From Ulvibacterium sp965228935 (lineage in GTDB: Bacteria > Bacteroidota > Bacteroidia > Flavobacteriales > Flavobacteriaceae): 64,000 bases of DNA. The stretch lies in assembly GCF_965228935.1 (NCBI RefSeq), contig NZ_OZ245846.1, positions 2,666,001 to 2,730,000 of the forward strand, given 5' to 3'. A program made the translations under genes and the position numbers. This document shows positions 1-8,144 of the stretch, in pieces. A model generated the notes under the pieces. The model had not been told where the DNA came from, ran no database searches, and was given only the letters and a program-made list of their open reading frames with translations. The number at the start of each line of letters is the position of its first letter. Position 1 is the stretch's first letter.

Positions 1-43
1 TTTGGAAATGACTTTTTAAGTTTGTGCAATAAAACCTAGAACT

Positions 44-805
44 ATGAGACCCTATATTTTGGCCGAAACCAATTGGAATGCGCTTAAGGACGCCAAATTT
101 GATTTGGCCGTTTTGCCTTGGGGGGCCACGGAAGCCCACAATTATCATTTGCCATATTCTACGGACAATTTTGAAGCGGATGCCCTTGCCGCTGGATCGG
201 CAAAAGTGGCTTGGGAAAAGGGAGGTAAGGTTATAGTGCTCCCAACAGTTCCTTTTGGGGTGAATACAGGTCAATCCGATATCTATTTGGACATTAATCT
301 AAATCCCAGCACGCAGTTCGCTATTCTATGTGATGTAGTGGAGGTGTTGAATCGTCAGGGAATTTATAAACTATTGATTTTCAATAGTCACGGGGGAAAT
401 AATTTTAAACCTTTGGTACGGGAACTGGGCCTAAAGTTTCCGAAAATGTTCATCAGCTTTTCCAACTGGCCCCAGGCCGTTGATAAATCGGATTACTTTC
501 AAGAAGACGGTGACCATGCAGATGAAATGGAGACCAGCCTGATGCTCTATCTAAGACCGGACTTGGTATTGCCCAAGGAGAAATGGGGAAGCGGTGGCTC
601 AAAAAAATACAGAATTAAGGCATTTTCCGAGGGTTGGGTCTGGGCGGAGCGCAAATGGTCCCAGATCAGTGAGGATACCGGAGTGGGGAACCCTATGTAT
701 TCGACCTCAGAAAAAGGGGAACGATTTTACAAGGATGTTACCCAAAAAATGGGCAATTTTCTTTTTGAACTTTGTGAGGCGGATATAAACGACCTGTACC
801 AGTGA
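44..805 (+). CDS. Creatininase family protein
   Basis: 253 aa, a usual length for the creatininase/creatinine amidohydrolase superfamily of metal-dependent amide hydrolases. The N-terminal metal motif is visible as WGATEAHNYHLPYSTD (E30, H32, H35, D41). Further candidate ligands are H116 in NSHGGNN and H158/E161 in GDHADEMETS. No signal peptide, so probably cytoplasmic. The family includes creatininase and enzymes of riboflavin/F420 and mycofactocin pathways; nothing here identifies the substrate. It stands alone on the plus strand and faces the leftward phospholipid operon. The bases before it (1-43) show no recognisable gene, although one frame is open up to a stop at 37-39 and could be the tail of an upstream gene. 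Confidence 0.85.
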   Translation: MRPYILAETNWNALKDAKFDLAVLPWGATEAHNYHLPYSTDNFEADALAAGSAKVAWEKGGKVIVLPTVPFGVNTGQSDIYLDINLNPSTQFAILCDVVEVLNRQGIYKLLIFNSHGGNNFKPLVRELGLKFPKMFISFSNWPQAVDKSDYFQEDGDHADEMETSLMLYLRPDLVLPKEKWGSGGSKKYRIKAFSEGWVWAERKWSQISEDTGVGNPMYSTSEKGERFYKDVTQKMGNFLFELCEADINDLYQ

Positions 806-858
806 GGTTGAGTACAAACCTCATGTTTTGGCCCGGGTTTTTCCGTTGAGACCAATGG

Positions 859-1119
859 CTACTTCCTAATTTCCTTATTGACCAACTTTGTGTATTGTTT
901 CATGGCCTCCTCCCTTCCGATGTTTTTGGCCTGGATCAAGGCATTGGCCTTAAAGGCATTGATAAGTGGGGTCTTACTGCCAGGGTTGCTAAAATTTTTG
1001 TTTGCAATTTTGTAATAGGCATAGAGCTTTAATAAAAGATCGGCAGGAAGCGGTTTCGTATAGTTATTTACAAACTCTACGGCTTCTAAAAAATCAGTAT
1101 GTAACTTCTGCTTCTTCAT
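859..1119 (-). CDS. Acyl-CoA-binding protein (ACBP)
   Basis: 86 aa from the ATG at 1119. An upstream in-frame ATG at 1131 would lengthen the overlap with psd, so I chose the MKKQKLHTDF start. The four-helix ACBP pattern is visible: F-AVEFVNNYTKPLPADLLLKLYAYYKIA (partial helices), then a basic KA-A region (FKANALIQAKNIGREEAMKQY). ACBPs bind long-chain acyl-CoA thioesters and buffer the cytosolic acyl-CoA pool. It is the last gene of the leftward run cdsA-psd-ACBP and overlaps the 3' end of psd by 26 bp, which suggests translational coupling and a role next to phospholipid synthesis. Bacterial ACBPs are uncommon outside a few groups including Bacteroidota. Confidence 0.85.
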   Translation of the reverse strand: MKKQKLHTDFLEAVEFVNNYTKPLPADLLLKLYAYYKIANKNFSNPGSKTPLINAFKANALIQAKNIGREEAMKQYTKLVNKEIRK

Positions 1120-1777
1120 CCTTGTCCACAACTGCGGCTATACAGGTTTTTGCACCTACTACCTTTTGGTTCAATTTAACGGTCACGGCGCAATCCAAAG
1201 GTAATAACAAGTCTACCCTAGAGCCAAATTTTATAAACCCTGCATCATCACCTTGTTGCACACTCTCGCCTTCTTCCGCATAATTTATGATACGTCTGGC
1301 CATGGCTCCGGCAATCTGCCGATATAGGATATCCCCAAATTTTGGGGTACGTATCACAACGGTGGTACGTTCATTGTCCGTACTGGATTTGGGATGCCAG
1401 GCCACTAAATACTTTCCCGGATGGTATTTGGAATATTTTATGCTTCCGCTTACGGGATAGCGCGTTACATGAACATTGACCGGAGACATAAAAATGGATA
1501 CCTGCAAGCGTTTATCCTTGAAATATTCGTTTTCCTCCACTTCTTCGATTACAACTACTTTGCCATCTACGGGAGCCAAGACTTCATCGAAGTTTTTAAT
1601 GACTTTTCGCTTTGGGTTACGAAAAAATTGAAGTATTAGAATCAAAAATACCAAAGAAAGAATTTGAAGTCCTAATCTTAGCCAAACCGTACCCACATAA
1701 AATTGGGATAACAGAACAGCGGCACAGACTATAAAAAAAGTTGTAATAATTATTTTTTGGCCTTCCCTATGAAACAT
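1094..1777 (-). CDS. psd: Phosphatidylserine decarboxylase
   Basis: 227 aa from the ATG at 1777 (MFHREGQKI). It converts phosphatidylserine to phosphatidylethanolamine at the inner membrane. The short length and the N-terminal hydrophobic helices (about residues 10-45) fit the short Psd-B/archaeal-type class. The sequence FGSRVD near the C-terminus holds the Gly-Ser pair expected to self-cleave and form the pyruvoyl cofactor. APVDGKV and HVTRYPVSG are also typical. It overlaps the cdsA stop by 11 bp and the downstream ACBP gene by 26 bp, so the three genes are almost certainly one transcription unit. Confidence 0.93.
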   Translation of the reverse strand: MFHREGQKIIITTFFIVCAAVLLSQFYVGTVWLRLGLQILSLVFLILILQFFRNPKRKVIKNFDEVLAPVDGKVVVIEEVEENEYFKDKRLQVSIFMSPVNVHVTRYPVSGSIKYSKYHPGKYLVAWHPKSSTDNERTTVVIRTPKFGDILYRQIAGAMARRIINYAEEGESVQQGDDAGFIKFGSRVDLLLPLDCAVTVKLNQKVVGAKTCIAAVVDKDEEAEVTY

Positions 1778-2570
1778 AAGCAAAAAAGATTAAGGTTAGG
1801 TATGCAAACGGCGCCGCAAATATGAGACTATCCAACCGATCCAGCATACCACCATGACCGGGTAGAATGGCTCCACTGTCCTTTACGCCTGCGACGCGCT
1901 TCAATTTGGATTCCAACAAATCCCCGAGGCTGCCAAATATAACAATGACTATTGCCAAAATAATCCACTGCATTGGGTTGATAATAGGTTCATACTTTCC
2001 GATAATATAAGCAGCGCCCATGGCAAAGATAAAACCGCCCAGTGTACCTTCCACAGTTTTTTTAGGAGAAATTGAAGGATATAGCTTTGTACGTCCCAAA
2101 CTTCGGCCAACGATATAGGCAAATGTGTCATTGACCCAAATAAGAATAAAAATGCCCATGATAAGCAGTTTGGCAAAATCATCGTCCTTATAGGGAATCA
2201 TGGTCAAGAAAATACATCCACCTCCAATATAAAAGAGCCCAACAACGAATTTTCTGAAGGTGCTGAATAAATTTTTGTTTTTCGAGAATAGAAAAAAGAG
2301 AAGTGCACAATCCACAATGACCGTAAGAAACAGTAGTACATAGATTAATGAAAGGTCATGTACCAAATAGATATAGGCCCACCAAAGGGCCAAATAAGCC
2401 AGAAAAATATGGTATCCCCGAAGTTGTACAAGCCTTTTGTACTCATACAGGCAGGCCAAACCAAATGTCATGAAAAGAAAATCAAAGGCATCGGAACTCA
2501 GAAAAACAGCGGATAACAACAAAATAATATAAACAGCTCCGGTGAGGGCGCGTCTAAAAATCTCTCTCAT
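1767..2570 (-). CDS. cdsA: Phosphatidate cytidylyltransferase
   Basis: 267 aa, starting at ATG 2570 (MREIFRRALTGAVYI). Makes CDP-diacylglycerol from phosphatidate and CTP, the precursor for phosphatidylserine and hence for the Psd reaction encoded next to it. The sequence is dominated by about seven to eight hydrophobic helices. The C-terminal CDP-DAG synthase signature is clear: FGSLGDLLESKLKR followed by KDSGAILPGHGGMLDRLDS. One base separates its start from the stop of the LUD gene upstream, and its 3' end overlaps psd, consistent with tight operon packing. Confidence 0.96.
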   Translation of the reverse strand: MREIFRRALTGAVYIILLLSAVFLSSDAFDFLFMTFGLACLYEYKRLVQLRGYHIFLAYLALWWAYIYLVHDLSLIYVLLFLTVIVDCALLFFLFSKNKNLFSTFRKFVVGLFYIGGGCIFLTMIPYKDDDFAKLLIMGIFILIWVNDTFAYIVGRSLGRTKLYPSISPKKTVEGTLGGFIFAMGAAYIIGKYEPIINPMQWIILAIVIVIFGSLGDLLESKLKRVAGVKDSGAILPGHGGMLDRLDSLIFAAPFAYLTLIFFAYVS

Positions 2571-2571
2571 A

Positions 2572-3180
2572 CTAAAGGTCTTCCAGAAGTAAAAGATACA
2601 GATTTTTGGAACTGCTTCCATAGGTTAAAAAATCATCCGAGTTTTGATCGGTCGCCTGAAAGTGTTTTAAGGTGGTTATGTTTGCAGGGATACTGTGACC
2701 GTATTTTTTCTTGATGGTCTTAAGGCCCTCCCCAATGGACTCCACCAATTGACTTGTTGTGGCAAAAACAATAACGTTGGCCGGTAGCTCATGAAGTTTT
2801 TTTTCGTTTAACTGATTGGAACAGACCAATATAGAGCCATTTTGGGCAATCAGATGCTCGCATGTAGTGAAAAAAACTTCGCTGTCCTTGTTTTTAGAGG
2901 TATAGGAAATTCCCTCCTTTGAAAATCTTTCTTTTAATCTAGAATCCATGGCAAAAAATGGATGTTCCTGCCAGTTGTTTTCTTGGACAATGTTTTTTAA
3001 GGCTTCGGAGATTTCCGCAAAGGAATCGCAATACAGAAATTTACCTCCATTTTTTTTGAAGTGGATCGTGAATTTTTCATCAACGGGGATGTTGAGATCT
3101 GGCATATGCACTCCTCTGGTTTCCACAGTCTCCTTGGAAACTTTTTTGCCACCTCCAAATAGTTTGTCAAATAGCCCCAT
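2572..3180 (-). CDS. LUD domain-containing protein (LutC/YkgG-like)
   Basis: 202 aa. The C-terminal two thirds resemble the LUD (lactate utilisation) fold: ITTCEHLIAQNGSILVCS-like segment (here FFTTCEHLIAQNGSILVCS), VIVFATTSQLV and a terminal LYLLLLEDL. Its N-terminus (MGLFDKLFGGGKKVSKETVETRG) is not part of the domain. In lactate utilisation operons LutC acts with the iron-sulfur proteins LutA and LutB; none is present here. Instead the gene sits between ftsH and cdsA, so a role in lactate oxidation is not supported. Function unknown beyond family membership. Confidence 0.8.
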   Translation of the reverse strand: MGLFDKLFGGGKKVSKETVETRGVHMPDLNIPVDEKFTIHFKKNGGKFLYCDSFAEISEALKNIVQENNWQEHPFFAMDSRLKERFSKEGISYTSKNKDSEVFFTTCEHLIAQNGSILVCSNQLNEKKLHELPANVIVFATTSQLVESIGEGLKTIKKKYGHSIPANITTLKHFQATDQNSDDFLTYGSSSKNLYLLLLEDL

Positions 3181-3237
3181 TTTACATGATAAACTTCTTA
3201 ATACTATTCCGTCATTAATGATGAACGTCCAAGTTTA

Positions 3238-5253
3238 TTATTTATTTTCCTTTTTTTCTTCTTCCTCTTTTTCTTCTACGGCGATCTCCTCTGTCTTTTT
3301 CTCCCCATTCAGTTTTTCCTGCCCTTTTTGGTCGAATTCCTTTTCAAAAGGCCTTTTTCCAAATATTTTTTCAAGGTCTTCCTTGAAGATGACCTCCTTC
3401 TCCAATAGTCGCTCCGCAAGGGTAATCAGCTTGTCCTTGTTACTTTCCAGTACTTCCACTGCCCTTTGGTACTGTTCCTCTATGATTTTTGAGATTTCCG
3501 TATCAATGCGTTGGGCAGTTTCTTCACTATAAGGCTTCGTAAAGCCATATTCGCTTTGCCCCGAGGAATCGTAATAGGTAAGGTTTCCGATTTCCTCATT
3601 AAGTCCATAAATGGTTACCATGGCCCGGGCCTGTTTGGTGACTTTTTCCAAGTCGCTCAAGGCCCCTGTCGAGATTTTGTCGAAAATCACTTTTTCCGCT
3701 GCGCGCCCTCCCAAAGTCGCACACATCTCATCCTTCATTTGTTCGGGACGTACAATAAGACGTTCTTCCGGCAAATACCATGCGGCACCCAATGATTGTC
3801 CCCTGGGAACAATGGTTACTTTTACCAAGGGAGCGGCATGTTCCAGCATCCAGCTCACGGTAGCGTGGCCCGCTTCATGATAGGCAATGGTCTTCTTCTC
3901 GCCTGCAGTAATAATCTTGTTCTTTTTTTCCAGACCACCTACAATACGATCCACGGCATCCAAAAAATCTTGCTTGGTCACTGCCTTTTTCTCTTTACGT
4001 GCCGCAATAAGTGCAGCTTCGTTACATACATTGGCAATATCGGCACCCGAAAAACCGGGGGTCTGTCTTGCCAAAAAGTCCAGATCCAAAGTCTCTGCGG
4101 TCTTAATAGGCCTCAAATGCACCTCAAAGATTTCTTTACGTTCCCTAATATCCGGTAGATCTACATATATCTGTCTATCAAACCTACCGGCCCGCATCAA
4201 GGCTTTATCCAGTACATCCGCACGGTTGGTCGCTGCAAGAACAATAACATTGGTGTTAGTGCCGAAACCATCCATTTCGGTAAGCAATTGGTTCAGCGTA
4301 TTTTCACGTTCGTCGTTTGAGCCCGTGAAATTGTTCTTTCCCCTCGCTCTACCAATGGCATCAATTTCGTCAATAAAGATTATGGCAGGGGATTTATCCT
4401 TGGCTTGTTTAAAAAGGTCGCGTACCCTTGAAGCACCGACTCCAACAAACATTTCAACAAAATCAGAACCGGAAAGTGAGAAGAATGGTACTTTGGCCTC
4501 CCCGGCAACCGCTTTGGCCAATAGAGTTTTTCCCGTTCCCGGAGGGCCTACGAGAAGGGCTCCTTTGGGAATCTTACCTCCCAAAGAGGTATACTTATCA
4601 GGATTCTTTAGGAACTCAACGATTTCCTCAACCTCTTCCTTGGCTCCTTCCAATCCGGCCACGTCCCTAAACGATGTGCGGGTGTCCGTCTTTTCATCAA
4701 AAAGCTTGGCCTTGGATTTACCGATATTGAAGATTTGACCTCCGGCACCACCGCCACCGCCACCGGACATTCTACGCATTAAATAAATCCAGATGCCGAT
4801 GATCAAAACAAAAGGAAGAATCCCCAACAAAAAATCGCCAAGGTAGTTGGACTCCGTATCATAGTCCACTATGGTATCCAGGTTGTTCTCTGTTTTTAAG
4901 TTCTTTATCTCGTTCTCAAAATTTTGAAGATCTCCGTAATCCAGAACATATTGAGGTGAAGCCGAGGGGCTTAGTGCAAAAGGCTGATCCTTAACATCTT
5001 TATGGACATCTTTCTGGAGCGCTTCGTCCGTTAAGAAGACTTTGGCCTGCCTGGTATTGGTAATGATCAGAATTTTTTCGATATCCCCATTTCTGAGATA
5101 TTCCTGTAATTCCGATGTAGTGGTTTTCTTGGTACTTGAGAGATTTCCACTTCCAAAGAACTGGAACCCTATTAATAAAATTGCGATCAATCCATAAATC
5201 CACCAGGAACTGAACCTGGGTTTTTTAGGATTTGTATTGCTTTCTTTTGCCAT
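3238..5253 (-). CDS. ftsH: ATP-dependent zinc metalloprotease FtsH
   Basis: 671 aa. Membrane-anchored AAA+ protease that degrades misfolded membrane proteins and regulatory substrates. Order of parts: transmembrane helix about 16-34, periplasmic segment, second helix about 140-160, glycine-rich linker, Walker A GPPGTGKT (236-243), Walker B IIFIDEID (291-298), second region of homology with RAGRFDR, zinc site HEAGH (459-463), and a charged Lys/Glu tail. Preceded by rsfS (38-bp gap) and followed by the LUD gene (57-bp gap), all leftward. All motifs look intact. Confidence 0.98.
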   Translation of the reverse strand: MAKESNTNPKKPRFSSWWIYGLIAILLIGFQFFGSGNLSSTKKTTTSELQEYLRNGDIEKILIITNTRQAKVFLTDEALQKDVHKDVKDQPFALSPSASPQYVLDYGDLQNFENEIKNLKTENNLDTIVDYDTESNYLGDFLLGILPFVLIIGIWIYLMRRMSGGGGGGAGGQIFNIGKSKAKLFDEKTDTRTSFRDVAGLEGAKEEVEEIVEFLKNPDKYTSLGGKIPKGALLVGPPGTGKTLLAKAVAGEAKVPFFSLSGSDFVEMFVGVGASRVRDLFKQAKDKSPAIIFIDEIDAIGRARGKNNFTGSNDERENTLNQLLTEMDGFGTNTNVIVLAATNRADVLDKALMRAGRFDRQIYVDLPDIRERKEIFEVHLRPIKTAETLDLDFLARQTPGFSGADIANVCNEAALIAARKEKKAVTKQDFLDAVDRIVGGLEKKNKIITAGEKKTIAYHEAGHATVSWMLEHAAPLVKVTIVPRGQSLGAAWYLPEERLIVRPEQMKDEMCATLGGRAAEKVIFDKISTGALSDLEKVTKQARAMVTIYGLNEEIGNLTYYDSSGQSEYGFTKPYSEETAQRIDTEISKIIEEQYQRAVEVLESNKDKLITLAERLLEKEVIFKEDLEKIFGKRPFEKEFDQKGQEKLNGEKKTEEIAVEEKEEEEKKENK

Positions 5254-5291
5254 TATCTTGTTTTTTGCCCTTTTTTGGTAATCCCAAGGGA

Positions 5292-5678
5292 TTATTTCAG
5301 GGCTTGATTTATGCTACTTTCAATTTCGGTGAACTTGGCATCACCCCAAAGACCTTCTATATCATAGAATTCCCGCACATGTTTTTGGAAGACATGGACT
5401 ACTACATTAACGTAATCCATTAGAACCCACTCGGCATTATCTTCGCCTTCTACGTGCCAAGGCTTGTCTTTTATTGCTTTGCTAACTGTTTTTTGGATAG
5501 ATCCAGTTATGGCATTAACGTGGGTGTTGGAAGTACCACTGCAAATTATAAAGTAGTCACAAACAGTATTTTCAATTTCCCTTAAGTCAAGTAAGCTAAC
5601 ATCGTTTCCCTTTACTTCATCTATTCCCTGTAAAATTAGTGCGATTAACTCGTCTGCGCTAGCTTTCCCTTTCTGCAT
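5292..5678 (-). CDS. rsfS: Ribosomal silencing factor RsfS
   Basis: 128 aa, the normal length for the RsfS/Iojap family. It binds uL14 on the large subunit and blocks subunit joining when nutrients are scarce. Diagnostic segments are LREIENTVCDYFIICSG, NTHVNAITGSI, GEDNAEWVLMDYVNVVVHVF and FYDIEGLWGDAK. It is the first gene of the leftward run leading into ftsH and is divergent from birA. A TAnnTTTG-type -7 element lies on the minus strand just upstream (5698-5705). Confidence 0.96.
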   Translation of the reverse strand: MQKGKASADELIALILQGIDEVKGNDVSLLDLREIENTVCDYFIICSGTSNTHVNAITGSIQKTVSKAIKDKPWHVEGEDNAEWVLMDYVNVVVHVFQKHVREFYDIEGLWGDAKFTEIESSINQALK

Positions 5679-5697
5679 TCAAAAATTTTAGTTTAAG

Positions 5698-5705
5698 CAA
5701 AGTTA
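5698..5705 (-). promoter_or_regulatory. Candidate -7 promoter element for rsfS-ftsH
   Basis: The minus strand reads TAACTTTG, a perfect TAnnTTTG Bacteroidota -7 motif, 20 bp before the rsfS ATG. I could not find a well-spaced -33 TTG, so only half of the promoter is supported. Confidence 0.5.
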
Positions 5706-5772
5706 TTATTTTTTTGTTCTTTTACCTCTAGTTTTTAACAATTGATTAAAGATAGAATCCAAAGGTTGCTTC

Positions 5773-6504
5773 ATGCCAATAATCAAACTTGATGCCACAG
5801 ACTCTACCAATGCCTACTTAAAAGGACTTATAGCTTCCAATGCCTCTCCGGACTTTACGGTAGTCGTTGCCAAGAACCAGTTGAAGGGTAGGGGGCAAAT
5901 GGGTACACAGTGGGTGTCGGAAGAGGGTAAGAACCTAACATTTAGCGTTTTAAAAGAGAATAACGGTCTTTCTTCGGATAACCCTTTTTTGCTGAATATC
6001 ATGGTGTCACTTGCCATTTTCAATTGTTTAGGCAACCTTCAGGTTCCTGATTTAAAGGTTAAATGGCCTAACGACATTCTGTCAGGTACATCCAAAATTT
6101 GTGGCATTCTTATAGAGAATATCATATCGGGCAATACGGTAAGGGCCTCTGTTATTGGTATAGGGCTAAATACCAACCAGACGATTTTCCATAATGTTCC
6201 CAAAGCTTCCTCCTTGAAATTGTTGCTGGGCAAAACATTTGATTTGGATGAGCTTCTAAGTGACCTTTTGAATAGTTTGAAGTCCATTTTTCAAGATGTG
6301 AAAAAAAAAGGAAGTGAAAAATTATGGGAAGCCTATGAGGAGATTTTGTTTCGAAAGGATAAGCCATCGACCTTTGAAGATTCCAATGGGGAAAAATTCA
6401 TGGGATTTATCCGTGGTGTCTCCACCGAAGGTAAATTGATTATTGCCCTTGAAGATAATGTAAAAAAAGAATTTGGGTTTAAGGAAGTAACACTCCTATA
6501 CTAG
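5773..6504 (+). CDS. birA: Biotin--[acetyl-CoA-carboxylase] ligase
   Basis: 243 aa. Adenylates biotin and transfers it to the biotin carboxyl carrier protein. The catalytic domain begins at once (DATDSTNAYL); KNQLKGRGQMGTQWVS is the biotinyl-AMP binding loop and VKWPNDIL the next conserved motif, followed by KICGILIEN and VIGIGLNTNQ. There is no N-terminal helix-turn-helix, so this is a class I enzyme without repressor function. It is divergent from rsfS and its last 9 bp overlap the convergent SRPBCC gene. Confidence 0.96.
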   Translation: MPIIKLDATDSTNAYLKGLIASNASPDFTVVVAKNQLKGRGQMGTQWVSEEGKNLTFSVLKENNGLSSDNPFLLNIMVSLAIFNCLGNLQVPDLKVKWPNDILSGTSKICGILIENIISGNTVRASVIGIGLNTNQTIFHNVPKASSLKLLLGKTFDLDELLSDLLNSLKSIFQDVKKKGSEKLWEAYEEILFRKDKPSTFEDSNGEKFMGFIRGVSTEGKLIIALEDNVKKEFGFKEVTLLY

Positions 6505-6894
6505 GGTCTCACCAAGGTTTTCCAGCAAGGTGTCCATAAAATTGGTAATGGGCTTCTTGATCATCATGGCCATCATGGCGTTAAATTCCCCTTGAAAACT
6601 TAATGCCACCTGGGTCTCATTGTCGGTTATGGACAAGATATCGGCCGTGAGGGTAAAAGGTAGTCTATCACTCGCGGCACCCAGAATAATTTTGTTATGT
6701 GGAAATTGTTCCTTGCGCTGGAGCACAATTTCGGGCATGCCTTTTAAGGCGAACAAAAATCGATCTTCATTGATGAGTTCGAATTTGTCAATGCTATCGG
6801 GCATTAATTTCTCGAAATTCTTAAGTTCGATAAGAAAATCGAAGACCTGCTCCTGGCTTTGTGAAATGCTTTTTTTAGGTGTTTCTATGTACAT
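6496..6894 (-). CDS. SRPBCC family protein
   Basis: 132 aa. START/Bet v1-like helix-grip fold suggested by the opening ETPKKSISQSQEQVFDFL, the pattern FEKLMPDSIDKFEL and the long C-terminal amphipathic helix ending in MDTLLENLGE. These proteins bind hydrophobic ligands; the ligand here is unknown. It starts 3 bp after the pyrE stop in the same direction, so it is probably co-transcribed with pyrE. Its 3' end overlaps the end of birA by 9 bp. Confidence 0.75.
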   Translation of the reverse strand: MYIETPKKSISQSQEQVFDFLIELKNFEKLMPDSIDKFELINEDRFLFALKGMPEIVLQRKEQFPHNKIILGAASDRLPFTLTADILSITDNETQVALSFQGEFNAMMAMMIKKPITNFMDTLLENLGETLV

Positions 6895-6897
6895 GCT

Positions 6898-7539
6898 TTA
6901 CGGGTTCCATGTGGAAGGACTTTTTCGCCATTCCATCAAGGTGTTCAATTGTTCCTCTTTAATATATCCGGTTTCCGATGCCTCTTGGATAAGATGGTCA
7001 TAATCCCCCAACGTATGCAATTCAATATCCCTGGTCTCAAAATTTTCCTTGGCGACCTCAAAACCGTAGTTAAAAATGGCCAACATTCCCTTTACGTTTG
7101 CACCTTCATTAGTAAGCGCTTCCACCGCGTTTAAACTACTTTTTCCCGTGCTGATCAAATCTTCGACTACCACCAAATTCTGGTGGGCTTCCAATTTACC
7201 TTCGATTTGGTTCTTTCTTCCGTGGGATTTCGGCTCTGGCCTCACATAAATGAAGGGGAGGCCCAAATAATCGGCTACCAACATCCCAATTCCGATCGCT
7301 CCGGTAGCGACCCCGGCAATTAAGTCGGGTTTACCGTAAAGGGACTCCAATTGTTTGGCCATTTCCTCCCTGATATAATTTCGTATAATGGGGTAGGAAA
7401 GTATAATTCTATTGTCACAATAAATCGGGGATTTCCATCCGGAGGCCCATGTAAAAGGATTTTCCGGTCTCAACTTTATTGCATTAATTTGTAGCAGAAG
7501 CTCTGCTGTTTTTTTGGCGGTGTTTTTGTCCAAAATCAT
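6898..7539 (-). CDS. pyrE: Orotate phosphoribosyltransferase
   Basis: 213 aa from the ATG at 7539 (MILDKNTAKKTAELLL). It joins orotate to PRPP to give OMP in pyrimidine synthesis. TWASGWKSPIYCDNR and the PRPP motif VVVEDLISTGKSS are clear, as is the YVRPEPKSHGRKNQIEG loop. The reading frame stays open upstream, but that part overlaps the Nudix gene and does not match the family. The ATG lies only 7 bp from the likely start of the divergent Nudix gene. Confidence 0.96.
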   Translation of the reverse strand: MILDKNTAKKTAELLLQINAIKLRPENPFTWASGWKSPIYCDNRIILSYPIIRNYIREEMAKQLESLYGKPDLIAGVATGAIGIGMLVADYLGLPFIYVRPEPKSHGRKNQIEGKLEAHQNLVVVEDLISTGKSSLNAVEALTNEGANVKGMLAIFNYGFEVAKENFETRDIELHTLGDYDHLIQEASETGYIKEEQLNTLMEWRKSPSTWNP

Positions 7540-7546
7540 GGAGCAA

Positions 7547-8134
7547 ATGTATAAAGTTTTCGTCAAAGAGGCACCTCTTATTTTAACCAACAAACTTTCC
7601 GAAATAGCCAATAGTAAATATTACCCCCTAAATGCGGAGGCTATACAGGAAGCTATTGATGCATTGGCGAAGAAAAGACTGCAAGAGGCCTACATCTATC
7701 ATCCCAATCACGAGGAAATCCTAAAGAAGTTCTGTAAACAGATTCAACTGGAAATTGCAGCCGGAGGTGTCGTGACCAACAAGGAAGGAAAGGTACTTTT
7801 TATCTATAGAAACGATAAGTGGGATTTGCCCAAGGGAAAGTTGGAAAAGAGCGAAAGTTTGGAGGAATGTGCATTACGAGAGGTAGAGGAGGAAACCGGG
7901 GTGAAAGGGTTAAAGATCGAAAACAAACTACAGATTACCTACCATGTTTTTAAAAGGAATGGAAAATACAGATTAAAGGAAGTACATTGGTACGCAATGC
8001 GCACCAACTATGAGGGCAAACTGAAGGGCCAAAAGAACGAAGGTATAGAAAAGGTGAAATGGAAGGGCCCCAAAAAAATCCAAAAGGCCTTGCAGAACTC
8101 CTACACCAATATAAAAATACTTTTTGGGGAATAG
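7547..8134 (+). CDS. Nudix hydrolase
   Basis: 195 aa from the ATG at 7547 (MYKVFVKEAPLIL); an ATG at 7538 and a TTG at 7514 are alternatives. The Nudix box is present as GKLEKSESLEECALREVEEETGV (shown only as the family signature), within residues about 95-120, preceded by KWDLPKG. The N-terminal 70 residues are an extra domain found in Flavobacteriia homologues. Likely hydrolyses a nucleoside diphosphate derivative; the substrate cannot be told. Divergent from pyrE with almost no space between the two starts. Confidence 0.88.
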   Translation: MYKVFVKEAPLILTNKLSEIANSKYYPLNAEAIQEAIDALAKKRLQEAYIYHPNHEEILKKFCKQIQLEIAAGGVVTNKEGKVLFIYRNDKWDLPKGKLEKSESLEECALREVEEETGVKGLKIENKLQITYHVFKRNGKYRLKEVHWYAMRTNYEGKLKGQKNEGIEKVKWKGPKKIQKALQNSYTNIKILFGE

Positions 8135-8144
8135 ATTAAGGAGC

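Noticed and set aside
1..43. Open frame at the left edge ending at a TAG (37-39)
   Set aside because: Only 12 codons are visible; too short to say that it is the end of a gene.
3887..4738. 283-aa frame antisense to ftsH
   Set aside because: No recognisable domain, fully inside a well-conserved gene on the other strand.
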